Source: Chloroflexi bacterium 54-19 | GTDB taxonomy: Bacteria > Chloroflexota > Chloroflexia > Chloroheliales > Chloroheliaceae | Reading direction: 5' to 3' | Length of the DNA stretch: 64,000 nucleotides | Assembly (NCBI GenBank): GCA_001898225.1 | Contig: MKTJ01000058.1 | Span: 252,132 to 316,131 of the forward strand | Program-made: the position numbers and the translations under genes | In this document: positions 32,636 through 41,937 of the stretch, piece after piece | Layout of the letters: every line of letters starts with the position of its first letter | How positions within the stretch are numbered: position 1 is the stretch's first letter | The notes under the pieces: generated by a model | What the model saw: only the letters and a program-made list of their open reading frames with translations | Databases searched by the model: none | Told to the model about the DNA's origin: nothing

Positions 32636-32778
32636 TTCGCCACTCCTTCCGAATTTTAAGGAAACCCACAAAATAGACTGTGTAGAGGTCAAAGGTGCCG
32701 AATTTAACTGGTTTCAGGGAGTCTGAAACCGGGACAATTGCGAAGGGACGGTGAGAGGACAGTTAGCGAGAGCCGAAT

Positions 32779-32823
32779 ATTGACCGCCGAAAATTGATGA
32801 GGGGCAGGTCGAAGGCGGTCAAT
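32779..32823. other. Long-loop 10-bp inverted repeat in a 593-bp spacer
   Basis: ATTGACCGCC and GGCGGTCAAT are exact complements with a 25-base loop. A second hairpin, GGTTTCAG-GGAGT-CTGAAACC, lies near 32711-32731. Both are in the 32636-33228 spacer between the leftward propeller gene and rightward rnz. No gene is visible there. An untranslated regulatory leader or a small RNA is possible. Confidence 0.35.
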
Positions 32824-33228
32824 TGAGATTGCGCGAAGGGATTCTTAGGAGACGATAACCGAAACAAGCCGAAAATGTTTCGCGAGAATTAATATTTGTC
32901 CTGAATTATTTTGCGGATATGGTAACTGCAAATAATTATAGCATAATGAACGCTATTTTCCAGCTTTTTAGCAAAAAGTTGAAATTATAATTGGTGCGCG
33001 GATTCCCTCCAACTGCTCAGTCAGGCTAAAAAATGAAATCTACTTGAAGTATAGGCGGAGTTGGTCTACCATACCTCGCAGGCACAGCTAATCGGGGAAA
33101 CTGCCGGGCAATCCCCGGGCTGGTTCAGAGGCGATAACTCGATTTGAATAGTTGTAAAAGGCTATCCAATGGCACAAACTTTGCACCCTTTGGTTTATAT
33201 CCGGTAAAAGATAGGACTGGACAGTTTT

Positions 33229-34173
33229 ATGCGTCTGACTTTTCTAGGCACCAGCGCGGGTACGCCCTCGCGGTTGCGCAACGTCTCGGCCCTGGCGTTA
33301 CAGTTCGACCAGCAGAGCGCTTTCTGGCTTTTTGACTGCGGCGAAGGCACCCAGCAACAGTTTATGCGGTCGCCTTTGCGGCTGAGCCAGCTACAATTCG
33401 TCTTTATAAGCCACCTGCACGGCGACCATTTTTACGGGTTGCCCGGTATGCTGGCGAGCCGTTCGTTGCAATACGGTGCCGATACGCCCGTTACGGTGTT
33501 TGGGCCTCCCGGTCTGCTCCGGTTTATGCAGACCACTTTCGAGGTAAGCGGCGGGACGGCCGGCTATCCCCTGACCATCCACGAAGTCAAGCCGGGGCTG
33601 ATTTACGAGGACGAGCGCTATAGCGTGACCTGCCTGCCCCTGATTCACCGGATTACCTCTTTCGGTTTTGCCGTTGTCGAAAAGGACCAGCCGGGCCATT
33701 TTGACGTAGAAACGGCCCGGAGCCTGGGAATCCCGGCAGGACCGCTCTATGGCCGTCTCAAACGGGGCGAGACGATTACCCTGCCCGATGGCCGGACGGT
33801 TAACGGGTCGGAACTGGTCGGACCGCCGATTTCGGGCCGGAAAGTGGTCTATTGCTGCGATACCATCTATTGCCAGAACTCGATTCACCTGGCCCGGCAG
33901 GCCGATGTGCTGGTTCACGAGGCCACTTACGCCGGGGAAGACCTCGAACTGGCGGTGCGCGGCGGTCACTCGACGGCGACCCAGGCGGCCCAGGTCGCGG
34001 TCCAGGCCGGGGTTAAGGCCCTGGTTATGACCCATTTCAGCCCGCGTTACGAGGGCCAGGGAGTCGAGGGAACGGGTATGGAGCGGCTGCAAACAGAGGC
34101 CCGCCAGACCTTTGCCAATTCCTATATAGCGCACGATTTTTGGAGCTACGATATTCCTCGTCACGAGGCTTGA
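33229..34173 (+). CDS. rnz: Ribonuclease Z
   Basis: A metallo-beta-lactamase-fold endonuclease that trims the 3' end of tRNA precursors. Motif HLHGDHFYGLPGML holds the HxHxDH zinc ligands. The start MRLTFLGTSAGTPSRLRNV, the later YCCDT and VHEATY motifs, and GHSTATQAA are typical. The 314 residues match the short RNase Z form. The Shine-Dalgarno sequence is weak. It is followed after 26 bp by otsB, so the three genes rnz, otsB and otsA are probably one transcript. Confidence 0.94.
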   Translation: MRLTFLGTSAGTPSRLRNVSALALQFDQQSAFWLFDCGEGTQQQFMRSPLRLSQLQFVFISHLHGDHFYGLPGMLASRSLQYGADTPVTVFGPPGLLRFMQTTFEVSGGTAGYPLTIHEVKPGLIYEDERYSVTCLPLIHRITSFGFAVVEKDQPGHFDVETARSLGIPAGPLYGRLKRGETITLPDGRTVNGSELVGPPISGRKVVYCCDTIYCQNSIHLARQADVLVHEATYAGEDLELAVRGGHSTATQAAQVAVQAGVKALVMTHFSPRYEGQGVEGTGMERLQTEARQTFANSYIAHDFWSYDIPRHEA

Positions 34174-34199
34174 GCGAGATAAAAGCGGGAGGTGCGGGT

Positions 34200-35081
34200 T
34201 TGCTCGAAAGTATAGAAGATACCGAGGTTTTCCAGCGCATCGTGGCGGCGGTCCGGGCCGGAAACGCGGGCCTGGCTTCCGACATCGATGGCACCCTCAG
34301 CCCGATAGCGCCGACCCCTTCCGAGTCGTTTGTACCGGAAGAAGTGCGGACGGGCCTGGAAAAGCTATACTCGACCGGCAAATTCAAGCTGATGGCGCTG
34401 GTTTCGGGACGGAGTCCCCTGGATGGGCGCGGCCTGGTCAAAATGCCCCAGATGTTGTACCTGGGCAACCACGGCATGGAAAGGCTCGAACCTGACGCCG
34501 CTAACCCGGTGCCTGCCCGAGCGGTGGTAAAGTACCAGCCGATGGTAGCGGCGGCCCTCGACCTGGTCCGCCAGAATTTACTAACCCACTCGCCCCAGGA
34601 TTTTGGATTCCCCGCAGACGCGGGACCGGAATGGGTGAACTCGCTACTTTTCGAGGATAAAGGGCTGACCGCCTCGATTCACTACCGGCTTTGTCCCGTT
34701 CCCGAACTGGCCCGGCAGACCACCCTGGATGAAATCAGGGCCGCGACAGTCAACACCGGCCTGATTATCACGGAAGGGCGGCAGGTGCTGGAAATCCGCC
34801 CCCCGGTCGAGATAAACAAAGGGACGGCCCTGACCGATTTGGCCCTGGAATTTGGGCTGGAGTCGCTAATTTTTATGGGTGATGATTTGACGGATGTAGA
34901 TGGTTTTTTAGCTTTACGCAAATTGGAGATGGTTGGTGGTTCTTTCAAGCAGGGTTTTGCGATAGGTGTGACCAGCCCCGAAATGAATCCCAAAGTGCGG
35001 GAAACCGCCGACACCCTGGTAGAGGGTGTGGGCGGAGTAGCCGCTTTCCTGGAAAGGTTGTACCGCCACCTTCAGGAATAA
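34200..35081 (+). CDS. otsB: Trehalose-6-phosphate phosphatase
   Basis: A HAD-superfamily phosphatase that removes phosphate from trehalose 6-phosphate. Motif I is SDIDGTLSPIAP with the DxD nucleophile pair. The Lys of motif III lies in EINKGTAL, and motif IV is FMGDDLTDVDGF. The TTG at 34200 is preferred as start because GGGAGGTG lies 5 bases upstream; an ATG at 34140 would overlap rnz and lacks a site. Trehalose serves as an osmolyte and desiccation protectant. otsA follows 26 bp downstream. Confidence 0.92.
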   Translation: MLESIEDTEVFQRIVAAVRAGNAGLASDIDGTLSPIAPTPSESFVPEEVRTGLEKLYSTGKFKLMALVSGRSPLDGRGLVKMPQMLYLGNHGMERLEPDAANPVPARAVVKYQPMVAAALDLVRQNLLTHSPQDFGFPADAGPEWVNSLLFEDKGLTASIHYRLCPVPELARQTTLDEIRAATVNTGLIITEGRQVLEIRPPVEINKGTALTDLALEFGLESLIFMGDDLTDVDGFLALRKLEMVGGSFKQGFAIGVTSPEMNPKVRETADTLVEGVGGVAAFLERLYRHLQE

Positions 35082-35107
35082 CCTTTGCCTTTTAAGGAGC
35101 AGATATT

Positions 35108-36691
35108 TTGGCTAACTCGGATGATACTCTCACGGACGATGAAACGTCTTCCATTCACGAAGCGACTTTGCAGGAGATTTGCCACCGGGTCCTGGGTGAG
35201 CGCCGCCTGGTGATTGCCAGCAATCGCGGCCCGGTGACCTATGCAAAAGACGAGAATGGCGAACTGGTGGCCGAACGAGGCAGCGGCGGGGTGGTGACAG
35301 CCCTCAGTTCGCTGACCCATATTACCCCCCTGACCTGGGTGGCGGCGGCTTTGAGCGAGGCTGACCGGGAAATCAGCGACAGCCCGGAGGCCGCACCCCT
35401 CCCCACCGATGGCATCGGGGAGAATTTGCGGCTACGGTTTGTCAATATCGACGAGGATAGTTTTGATAAATATCTCAACGTTATAAGCAACCCGCTACTC
35501 TGGTTTACCCAGCACGAGATGAACGATTTGTTGCTGGAAGAACGCGAATCGCTCAGCGAAATGTGGGTGGCCTGGCGGGAAGGCTATGTCCGGGCCAACC
35601 ATGAGTTTGCCCGCGTGATAGCCGAGGAAGTCGACCTGCCGGAATCGGCCCCTTACGTTATTTTCCACGATTACCAGCTTTATCTTGCTCCCGGTGTGCT
35701 GCGCCGGGACCACCCCGGCCTGACCATGATGCATTTTACCCATATCCCCTGGCCTGGCCCCGAAACCTGGCACAATCTGCCGGGTACCTGGGTCCGTGTC
35801 ATTTGTGAGTCGCTCCTGGCTTGCGATATTGTAGGCTTTCAGACAAATAGCGCCGTTGAGGCTTTTGCCGCGACCTGCCTGGAATATGTTGAGGGTGTAA
35901 AGGTTGCCAGGGACAAAGAGGGTAATACCCTGGTGTCCCGGCCTACCGGCCAGGGTGAAGCAGGAGTGACGTGGGTCCGGGCTTACCCGATTTCGATTGA
36001 CCCGCAAGAAGTTATGCGAGTCTACCGTTCGCCGGAAGCCGCCGACTGGAAGGCCAAACTTCAGGCCGACCTGGGGAATTACGACAAACTTATCGTGCGA
36101 GTGGACCGGCTCGACCCCAATAAAAACGTGGTGGCCGGGTTCGAGTCCTACCAGCAGTTGCTTCAGGACCGGCCCGACCTGGCCGGCAAAGTGGTTTTCC
36201 TGGCTCTGCTGGTGCCGACCCGCGAGAGTGTGCCGGAGTATGCCCAGTACAAAGACCAGACTTTCGAACTGATTGACCAGATTAACGAAGAATTTGGCCG
36301 GAAAAACTGGCGCCCGGTCCATTACATTTACGGCAACGATTACGCCCGCGCCCTGGCGGCTCTCAGTATGGCCGATGTGGTGCTGGTCAATTCGGTCGCG
36401 GACGGCATGAACCTGGTGGCGAAAGAGGGTGTTATTGTCAGCGAAAAACCGAGCGTGCTGGTCCTTTCCACCAACACGGGGGCCTGGGAAGAACTCGGTG
36501 AGCATTCTATCGGGGTGGCCCCGGACGACCAGGCAGGTACGGCCCAGGCGCTATTCCAGGCTATGGAAATGCCCCAGCCCGAAAGAGAGGAACGCCACCG
36601 GGCGTTAAAGCAAACAGTCCGGGAAAATGACCTCTCACACTGGCTTGCCAGCCATCTTACCGACCTGGGCCGTTTCCATAGGGAAGCTTAA
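35108..36691 (+). CDS. otsA: Trehalose-6-phosphate synthase
   Basis: A GT20 glycosyltransferase that joins a nucleotide-activated glucose to glucose 6-phosphate. The family landmarks are SNRGPVTY, HDYQLYLAPGVLR, MHFTHIPWPGPETW, RVDRLDPNKN and the sugar-nucleotide site DGMNLVAKEGV. The start is TTG with AAGGAG 8 bases before it. The 527 residues include an acidic N-terminal extension of about 30. With otsB it forms the two-step OtsAB trehalose pathway. Confidence 0.94.
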   Translation: MANSDDTLTDDETSSIHEATLQEICHRVLGERRLVIASNRGPVTYAKDENGELVAERGSGGVVTALSSLTHITPLTWVAAALSEADREISDSPEAAPLPTDGIGENLRLRFVNIDEDSFDKYLNVISNPLLWFTQHEMNDLLLEERESLSEMWVAWREGYVRANHEFARVIAEEVDLPESAPYVIFHDYQLYLAPGVLRRDHPGLTMMHFTHIPWPGPETWHNLPGTWVRVICESLLACDIVGFQTNSAVEAFAATCLEYVEGVKVARDKEGNTLVSRPTGQGEAGVTWVRAYPISIDPQEVMRVYRSPEAADWKAKLQADLGNYDKLIVRVDRLDPNKNVVAGFESYQQLLQDRPDLAGKVVFLALLVPTRESVPEYAQYKDQTFELIDQINEEFGRKNWRPVHYIYGNDYARALAALSMADVVLVNSVADGMNLVAKEGVIVSEKPSVLVLSTNTGAWEELGEHSIGVAPDDQAGTAQALFQAMEMPQPEREERHRALKQTVRENDLSHWLASHLTDLGRFHREA

Positions 36692-36729
36692 AGGGGCCAG
36701 GCCGAGGTGGTGCGGTGGTGGCCCGGCGG

Positions 36730-37200
36730 TTACATCTCCGGGGCAGGTAGGCCAAGGGCTCCGAGCGAAAAAGCCAGTTCTCCCCCGTGGTGCAGGTCAT
36801 GCTCCAGCAGACCCCAGATAGTCCGTAACCCGGTAACTTCTTTTTCGGTTAATTGAGTGTCAGGCGAATATTGGGCCCAACCCTCTATTGATGTATTAAT
36901 TCGCTGCCAGGTTAAATCCAGGCCCCACACAATTTCGGCGGCTGATGGAAGCGCCTCGCCCGGGTCTTGCCAGGCCAGGAATTGTTCGAGGGCGGTATCG
37001 CCTTCGGGCAGGGCGGACAGCAGCCATTTGGCCCGCGCATAAACAATATGGCTGGCAAGTTCGCCCAGGGAACGCTGGCCCGGTACGGCTCTCAACTTCA
37101 GTTGTTCCTCGGTTAAGGGCGCTACTACCCGTTTTAGCTCATTTTGATAATATTGCCAGCTTTCGAAGATTCGTTGTTGGACTAGAATGGCGGCAGTCAA
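36730..37200 (-). CDS. DinB-family protein
   Basis: A four-helix-bundle protein of the DinB/YfiT superfamily. The metal-binding histidines appear in LASHIVYARAKW and in EHDLHHGGELAFSLGALG near the C-terminus. Members are metal-dependent, often thiol-using enzymes, and the particular reaction cannot be told from sequence. The start is TTG with AAAGGAG 7 bases upstream. It is convergent with otsA. Confidence 0.8.
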   Translation of the reverse strand: MTAAILVQQRIFESWQYYQNELKRVVAPLTEEQLKLRAVPGQRSLGELASHIVYARAKWLLSALPEGDTALEQFLAWQDPGEALPSAAEIVWGLDLTWQRINTSIEGWAQYSPDTQLTEKEVTGLRTIWGLLEHDLHHGGELAFSLGALGLPAPEM

Positions 37201-37557
37201 AATATTACTCCTTTGGCCGGATTCCTCCGCAGTTGAGGCATCCCGGCCATTTGACCAATCACAGGCCGGGATCAGTAAGCACGTTTCGTTTCATTATAGG
37301 TATAAACCGGAATAAGTGCCGGGTAAATTGAACCGGTCAAATTGACCCTCACGATTACCTTTTAGAGCCCGGTTTCTTCCCCCCAAATTTTCTCGGTGTG
37401 TTCTGCTCATCCGTTTGATTTCTCTAAAATTAAGAAGAATATTCCTTATGTTGCGAGTGAAAATCGCGGCTGGCGTTTTATGTTATAATCGGTTAACAGT
37501 CAGCCAGGAAAACTCGCGGACCGGTGGCGCCGGTTTCAAACAGGATTCAATAACCGA
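37201..37557. promoter_or_regulatory. Divergent spacer with an extended -10 promoter
   Basis: The spacer separates DinB and the rightward propeller gene. TG-T-TATAAT at 37481-37489 is an extended -10 element, about 70 bp before the ATG at 37558. No -35 match is seen at the right distance. No other feature is evident. Confidence 0.4.
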
Positions 37558-38577
37558 ATGCGAAATCATTACATTATCATTGGTACTATTCTTGGGCTGG
37601 GCCTGATAGGCGTTCTCATCATCCTGTTGACGATTCCCTCGAAGGCTGCTCCTGGGGCGGCTACCCCTACCCCTGACAAGAACGAAAACCTGCACGGCAA
37701 TAGCATTGACGGCCAGATTATTTTCAGCCGCCAGGGCTATCTCTGGTCGTGGCGGGGCGATAAAGCGAACCGACTGCCCCTCGATCCGGGCGCGTCCTCG
37801 GTTGCGGGCAACAGCGTCCAACTTGTCCAACCGGCTATTTCGGTGGATGGCGGGAAGCTCGCCTATATTCGCCAGGACGAGACTTTCTCCGACCTGTGGG
37901 TGGCTAACTCGGATGGCACCAACCCGCGCAACCTGACCAATTACAAGGGCACCGGGACGCCCCGTTCGCCCGATTTTACCGGCTCGTCGCTCTGGGCTTT
38001 CGACCCGGTCTGGTCGCCCGATGGAACGAAAATTGCCTTTTTAAGTGATGTGGGCACGGACGACCTGGCATTGTGGTCAACTGATTCCCGCCAGTACAGC
38101 CGCCAGGCCATCAGCAAGTTCGCGGTCGGGAGCGGCGGCCTGCTCCGGCCCAGTTACAGCCCGAATGGCACTACCATGATTGTAGGGGCTTTCCAGAACG
38201 GGAAATCCCAGGTCTATAGCCTGAACGTCAATGACGGTTCCACCAACCCGCTAACCAGTGTCCAGGATGGCGCTTACGACCCGATAATGTCGCCCGACGG
38301 CAACTTTATCGCCTATATCGCTCGCAAGGGGAATGTCAGTGAGCTCTGGGTGATGCACGCTGACGGCAGCGCCCCGGTCCTTATTTCCGGGCAGTCCAGC
38401 CGTTACCCGGCCTGGTCGCCGGATGGCAAAAACCTGGCTTTCTTATCGCTAAAAGACGGCACTTTCGAAATTTTTATTCAAAAACTTAAAGCCGATGGCA
38501 CTCCTGACGGGAGTCCGCAGCAACTCAGCGGGGATGCCAAACTGGATGGGGCCGATGGGATTGCCTGGGGCCGCTAG
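37558..38577 (+). CDS. TolB-like/PD40 beta-propeller anchored by an N-terminal helix
   Basis: One hydrophobic helix (about 5-27) anchors the protein or acts as an uncleaved signal. Five PD40 blades follow: SVDGGKLAYIRQ, WSPDGTKIAFLS, YSPNGTTMIVGA, MSPDGNFIAYIA and WSPDGKNLAFLS. Such propellers bind partner proteins or peptides outside the cytoplasmic membrane. There is no neighbouring tol or protease gene to narrow the function. The Shine-Dalgarno sequence is weak. Confidence 0.8.
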   Translation: MRNHYIIIGTILGLGLIGVLIILLTIPSKAAPGAATPTPDKNENLHGNSIDGQIIFSRQGYLWSWRGDKANRLPLDPGASSVAGNSVQLVQPAISVDGGKLAYIRQDETFSDLWVANSDGTNPRNLTNYKGTGTPRSPDFTGSSLWAFDPVWSPDGTKIAFLSDVGTDDLALWSTDSRQYSRQAISKFAVGSGGLLRPSYSPNGTTMIVGAFQNGKSQVYSLNVNDGSTNPLTSVQDGAYDPIMSPDGNFIAYIARKGNVSELWVMHADGSAPVLISGQSSRYPAWSPDGKNLAFLSLKDGTFEIFIQKLKADGTPDGSPQQLSGDAKLDGADGIAWGR

Positions 38578-38701
38578 GGCCAGGCCCAGGTTTTCAGGTC
38601 GGAGCGGAAACAAGACCCTGGTCTAGGGTGGGTGTTTTGAAATTCGGGTGTACAATAAGCCCAAACTCCGTACCCGAATATAGGTCAAAAGCAGGAAGCG
38701 T

Positions 38702-38724
38702 TTGACAGGTGGATTTGCTATAAT
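38702..38724 (+). promoter_or_regulatory. Extended -10 promoter before the GT9 gene
   Basis: TG-C-TATAAT at 38716-38724 is a perfect extended -10, about 125 bp before the start codon. A TTGACA lies only 11 bp upstream of it, too close for a normal -35. The 5' leader is otherwise unremarkable. Confidence 0.5.
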
Positions 38725-38848
38725 AGAGTGTTGCTGGATTGTGGTGGCTTGTAACAATGCTGTAAGGTCTGACTCGCGTCCGAAGTTTATTAGATAAAGG
38801 GAGAAAGGGCTGGCTATTTGGGTAAGCCGGTCGAGAGGAAAATGACAG

Positions 38849-39940
38849 TTGACCCAGCTTAAAACCGCGGTTGTGGCCGCACCTGAGAAAATCCTGGTAC
38901 TGCCTTTTGCCGACGGTATCGGTGATTTTGTGAATATGCAGCCTTTATTGGCGGCAATTGCCCGTCGCTTCCCCGGCGCGGATATTAGCGTGGCTGCTTC
39001 GTCTTATGCCAATTACCTGAACTCGCCTTCCAACCCTGTTAAAATCGTTACCCCAAGCTGGTTTAACAAGGAACCCGGCCCGGTCGCCCAGACTCTGCGC
39101 CACTTTATCCCTCAATCGGTGCTGGCCCGCCTGGCCGGACCGCTTTTCAAGCGCGAGATGGGCGGCGATGTAGATTTGCTGGTCAACACCATATTGCTGT
39201 GGGAAAAGAACATGGATTTCCCACGCTACTGGACGCCCCAGACTCCGCCCCGGCCCGGCGCGGTCCATACCCTCGATTGCCTGGCAAACGCCCTGGAAGA
39301 AGAACTCGACCTGGTCATTCCCGTGGAAGAACGCTACCCGCACGTGGAAATCCGCCCTGACGCCCGCGCCTGGGCCGACGCCTACATGCTGGAAAATGAC
39401 CTGCAAGAAGGCAAGGTAGTGGCCCTGATCCCCGAAAGCAACATGCTCATCAAGAAGTGGCCCGCCGCAAGCTGGGCTTATCTTAATGACAAGTTGCAGG
39501 AGCGCGGGTTCCAGCCGCTTTTCTTTGGTCCCCCCAAAAGCGAACAGCTTGATGCGATAGAGCAAAAGGCCCGCCGCCCGGTCCGCCGGGTAGCTACCAC
39601 TCTTGATAAAGTCGCGGCCCTGCTGGAACAGTCCAGCCTGGCAATTGGGGTTGATACCGGTTTGCTGCATATCGCGGCGGCGGTCGGCACCCACTGGCTC
39701 GGCATCTTTGGACCGACCAACCCGGATGTTACCGGCCCTTACGACCACCGGATTGGCCGCGGCCTTGTTGCGCCGTTCCCGCGTGGCGAGAGTTGCCGGA
39801 CCTGCTGGAAAAGTTTTAAGTACGAGGACGACAAGTGCCACAGCCTCGAACTGGGGGCCTGCACCGATTTCCTCGACCGCCGCTCCGTCCTGATTGCGGC
39901 CTGCGACATGCTGCCCGTGGCTCTGCCGCCCCAGCCTTAA
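38849..39940 (+). CDS. GT9-family glycosyltransferase (heptosyltransferase-like)
   Basis: The protein has the GT-B fold of ADP-heptose/LPS heptosyltransferases: ILVLPFADGIGDFVNMQPLL at the N-terminus, and in the C-terminal domain the donor site LAIGVDTGLLHIAAAVGT and GIFGPTNPDVTGPY. A cysteine cluster (ESCRTCWK ... KCHSLELGAC) follows. In a phylum that generally lacks LPS it may instead act on a glycolipid or wall glycan. The start is TTG with GAGAGG upstream; a six-codon ATG frame overlaps it. The next gene begins 2 bases after its stop. Confidence 0.85.
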   Translation: MTQLKTAVVAAPEKILVLPFADGIGDFVNMQPLLAAIARRFPGADISVAASSYANYLNSPSNPVKIVTPSWFNKEPGPVAQTLRHFIPQSVLARLAGPLFKREMGGDVDLLVNTILLWEKNMDFPRYWTPQTPPRPGAVHTLDCLANALEEELDLVIPVEERYPHVEIRPDARAWADAYMLENDLQEGKVVALIPESNMLIKKWPAASWAYLNDKLQERGFQPLFFGPPKSEQLDAIEQKARRPVRRVATTLDKVAALLEQSSLAIGVDTGLLHIAAAVGTHWLGIFGPTNPDVTGPYDHRIGRGLVAPFPRGESCRTCWKSFKYEDDKCHSLELGACTDFLDRRSVLIAACDMLPVALPPQP

Positions 39941-39942
39941 AG

Positions 39943-40737
39943 ATGAGCCCTCAATTTATTCAGTTCGAACATGATACCGCCGGGATTTTAACGCTTACGC
40001 TTAACCGCCCGGCGGTTTTTAATGCCCTGAATGTGCCGATGTTAGAAGAATTGCTGGAAACATTTCAACAGGAGGCGACCCGGCCCGAAGTGCGCTGTGT
40101 GGTCCTGACCGGGGCCGGGCGGGGCTTTTGCGCCGGGCAAGACCTGGAAGAACGCCGCGCCTTTGTCGAGGGCACTTCCGCGCCGCCCTCGCTGGGTGAA
40201 TCGTTGAGGTTGCGCTATAACCCGCTTATCCTGGCAATCCGCGAACTGCCCAAACCGGTCATCGGGGCCATCAACGGCGTCGCTGCCGGGGCCGGGTGTT
40301 CTCTTGCCCTGGCCTGTGACCTGCGCTTCGCCGCCGATAGCGCGACTTTTATCGAAAGTTTCGTGCGGGTGGGATTGGGCCTGGATAGCGGTAGCAGTTT
40401 TATCCTGCCCCGGTTGGTCGGGTTGGCCCGTGCCTTTGAGCTTGCCATGCTGGGCGAACGCCTTGATGCCGCCACCGCCGCGCAGTACGGCCTGGTCAAC
40501 CGGGTTGTCCCGGCGGCTCAAGTGCTGGATGAAACATACGCCCTGGCCCGCAAACTGGCCGCGTTGCCACCCCAGGCCCTGGGCCGGATAAAACGCGCCC
40601 TCAATTATGGTCTCTCACACGACCTGGCGGAAGCTCTTGAATTTGAGGCAACCGAGCAAGAACTGGCCGCTCACCACCCCGAATACAAAGAAGGTCTATC
40701 CGCTTTTTTCGAGAAACGCCCGCCCAATTTCGGTTAA
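39943..40737 (+). CDS. Enoyl-CoA hydratase/isomerase, PaaG-like
   Basis: A crotonase-fold CoA enzyme of 264 residues. Oxyanion-hole regions are GAGRGFCAGQDLEE and NGVAAGAGCSLALACD. The motif VGLGLDSGSSFILPRLVG carries Asp where hydratases have the second catalytic Glu, as in PaaG (epoxyphenylacetyl-CoA isomerase). The closest role is therefore isomerisation of an acyl-CoA, but no other paa gene is nearby. The ATG lies 2 bases after the GT9 stop, so the two genes are coupled, an odd pairing of functions. Confidence 0.85.
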   Translation: MSPQFIQFEHDTAGILTLTLNRPAVFNALNVPMLEELLETFQQEATRPEVRCVVLTGAGRGFCAGQDLEERRAFVEGTSAPPSLGESLRLRYNPLILAIRELPKPVIGAINGVAAGAGCSLALACDLRFAADSATFIESFVRVGLGLDSGSSFILPRLVGLARAFELAMLGERLDAATAAQYGLVNRVVPAAQVLDETYALARKLAALPPQALGRIKRALNYGLSHDLAEALEFEATEQELAAHHPEYKEGLSAFFEKRPPNFG

Positions 40738-40825
40738 TCTTTCCCGGTAAAGCCTCTCCCACCCCTCAACTAATCCGCATAAATTCTTTACCTGTAATTT
40801 GTATTCCTGATTTTCAAACAAACTA

Positions 40826-40855
40826 TTGACGATAGTTATAATTGGCCTTTATTAT
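40826..40855 (+). promoter_or_regulatory. Possible promoter of the 284-residue membrane protein
   Basis: TTGACG is followed after 18 bases by TATTAT, about 70 bp before the ATG at 40925. This is a moderate sigma-70-type match. Confidence 0.4.
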
Positions 40856-40924
40856 AGGAAATAACCGGTACTCGGCTAATTAAAAACAGGTTTATTTCAC
40901 CACTGGCCGGAGGATAATCATAAT

Positions 40925-41779
40925 ATGTCCACTCCTTATTCGGTGAACGCCAGACCCGCTGCGAAAGGTATTTCCTGGCCGGTCAGGTTGCTGACCCTGG
41001 CTTTATTGTTTGGTGGGCTGGCAGGTGGTATCGGCAACCTGGCGCTGGTGCCGCCTGGCTTCTGGGTCTGGGACATGCCTGCCCTGGCCTACCGGTTCCT
41101 GGCAGCGGCGGCTTTTTCTTACGTGGCAGGCAGCTTGCTAACTCTCACGCGTTCGCGCTGGGTCGAAAGTGAGTTACTCCTGGCGACCGTCAATTTTTAT
41201 GGTTGGCCTCTTTTGTTAGCCATCCTGCTACAGACCGACCAGCTTGATTGGAGCAAGTTTATGAGCTGGGCCTTTGTAGCTGTGGTGGCACCGGCCCTGG
41301 CTATCAGTGTGCCTTACCTCTGGTTCAACCGGAGGCGGGTCCGGCGGGAAGCCCGGTTCCCGCTCGACCCTTCTTTGCGAATATACCTGGTAGTGGTGGG
41401 TCTGGCGGCTATGCTGGTCGGGTTGTTTGTCTATATCGTGCCCAGACAAGCCGGGTTTATCTGGCCCTGGGCGGAACTGGCGGCCTGGAAATTACTCGAC
41501 AGCCGTCTGATTGCTTCGATGCTGTTAACGATGGGGGCCGCCGCTTTCCTGGTGGCCTGGCGGAACGACCGGGGCGCGGCCCAGCTTTACCTGGTGATGC
41601 TTGGGGCTTATTGTATCTTTGCCGGAACCGGGGTGGTGTTGCACGCCCTGGTAACGCCCGCCTTCGTCTTCCAGGATTTAGTCTACATGGTAATTTTTGG
41701 CGTTATCTTCCTGGTCGGGCTAATTCTTTTCCCGCGCAGCCCGGTGTCCGCTGCCGTTGCCCCTCACTATATACGTTGA
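40925..41779 (+). CDS. Multi-span membrane protein of unknown function
   Basis: 284 residues with about eight hydrophobic segments, beginning with SWPVRLLTLALLFGGLAGG and ending with VIFGVIFLVGLILFP. There is an Arg-rich loop at about 137-146 (NRRRVRREARF). I see no transporter or enzyme motif. CCGGAGG lies about 12 bases before the ATG. It appears to be transcribed alone; a weak hairpin with a TTTTTGTTTT run follows near 41857-41886. Confidence 0.7.
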   Translation: MSTPYSVNARPAAKGISWPVRLLTLALLFGGLAGGIGNLALVPPGFWVWDMPALAYRFLAAAAFSYVAGSLLTLTRSRWVESELLLATVNFYGWPLLLAILLQTDQLDWSKFMSWAFVAVVAPALAISVPYLWFNRRRVRREARFPLDPSLRIYLVVVGLAAMLVGLFVYIVPRQAGFIWPWAELAAWKLLDSRLIASMLLTMGAAAFLVAWRNDRGAAQLYLVMLGAYCIFAGTGVVLHALVTPAFVFQDLVYMVIFGVIFLVGLILFPRSPVSAAVAPHYIR

Positions 41780-41937
41780 TAGTAGCCGGGCGATTCCCCG
41801 ATTCTTCGCCTAACATTAACCTTTCCCCGGTCTTAATTTTTGCTGCTGGCGCGAAGTATGCCCTTTAGCCAGGGGTATTTTTGTTTTGCGCAGGAAAATG
41901 TAAGTAAGGAAAAGAAGAAGTTAGCGAGGTAACAGCG

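Noticed and set aside
33391..34164. 257-codon open frame antisense to rnz
   Set aside because: The rnz zinc motifs lie in the plus frame, and the antisense frame has no ribosome binding site or recognisable motif.
35495..36505. 336-codon open frame antisense to otsA
   Set aside because: It is a complementary-strand shadow with no start signal; otsA motifs cover the whole span on the other strand.
38702..38724. TTGACA and TATAAT as a canonical promoter pair
   Set aside because: They are only 11 bp apart. The extended -10 alone is kept as the promoter call.
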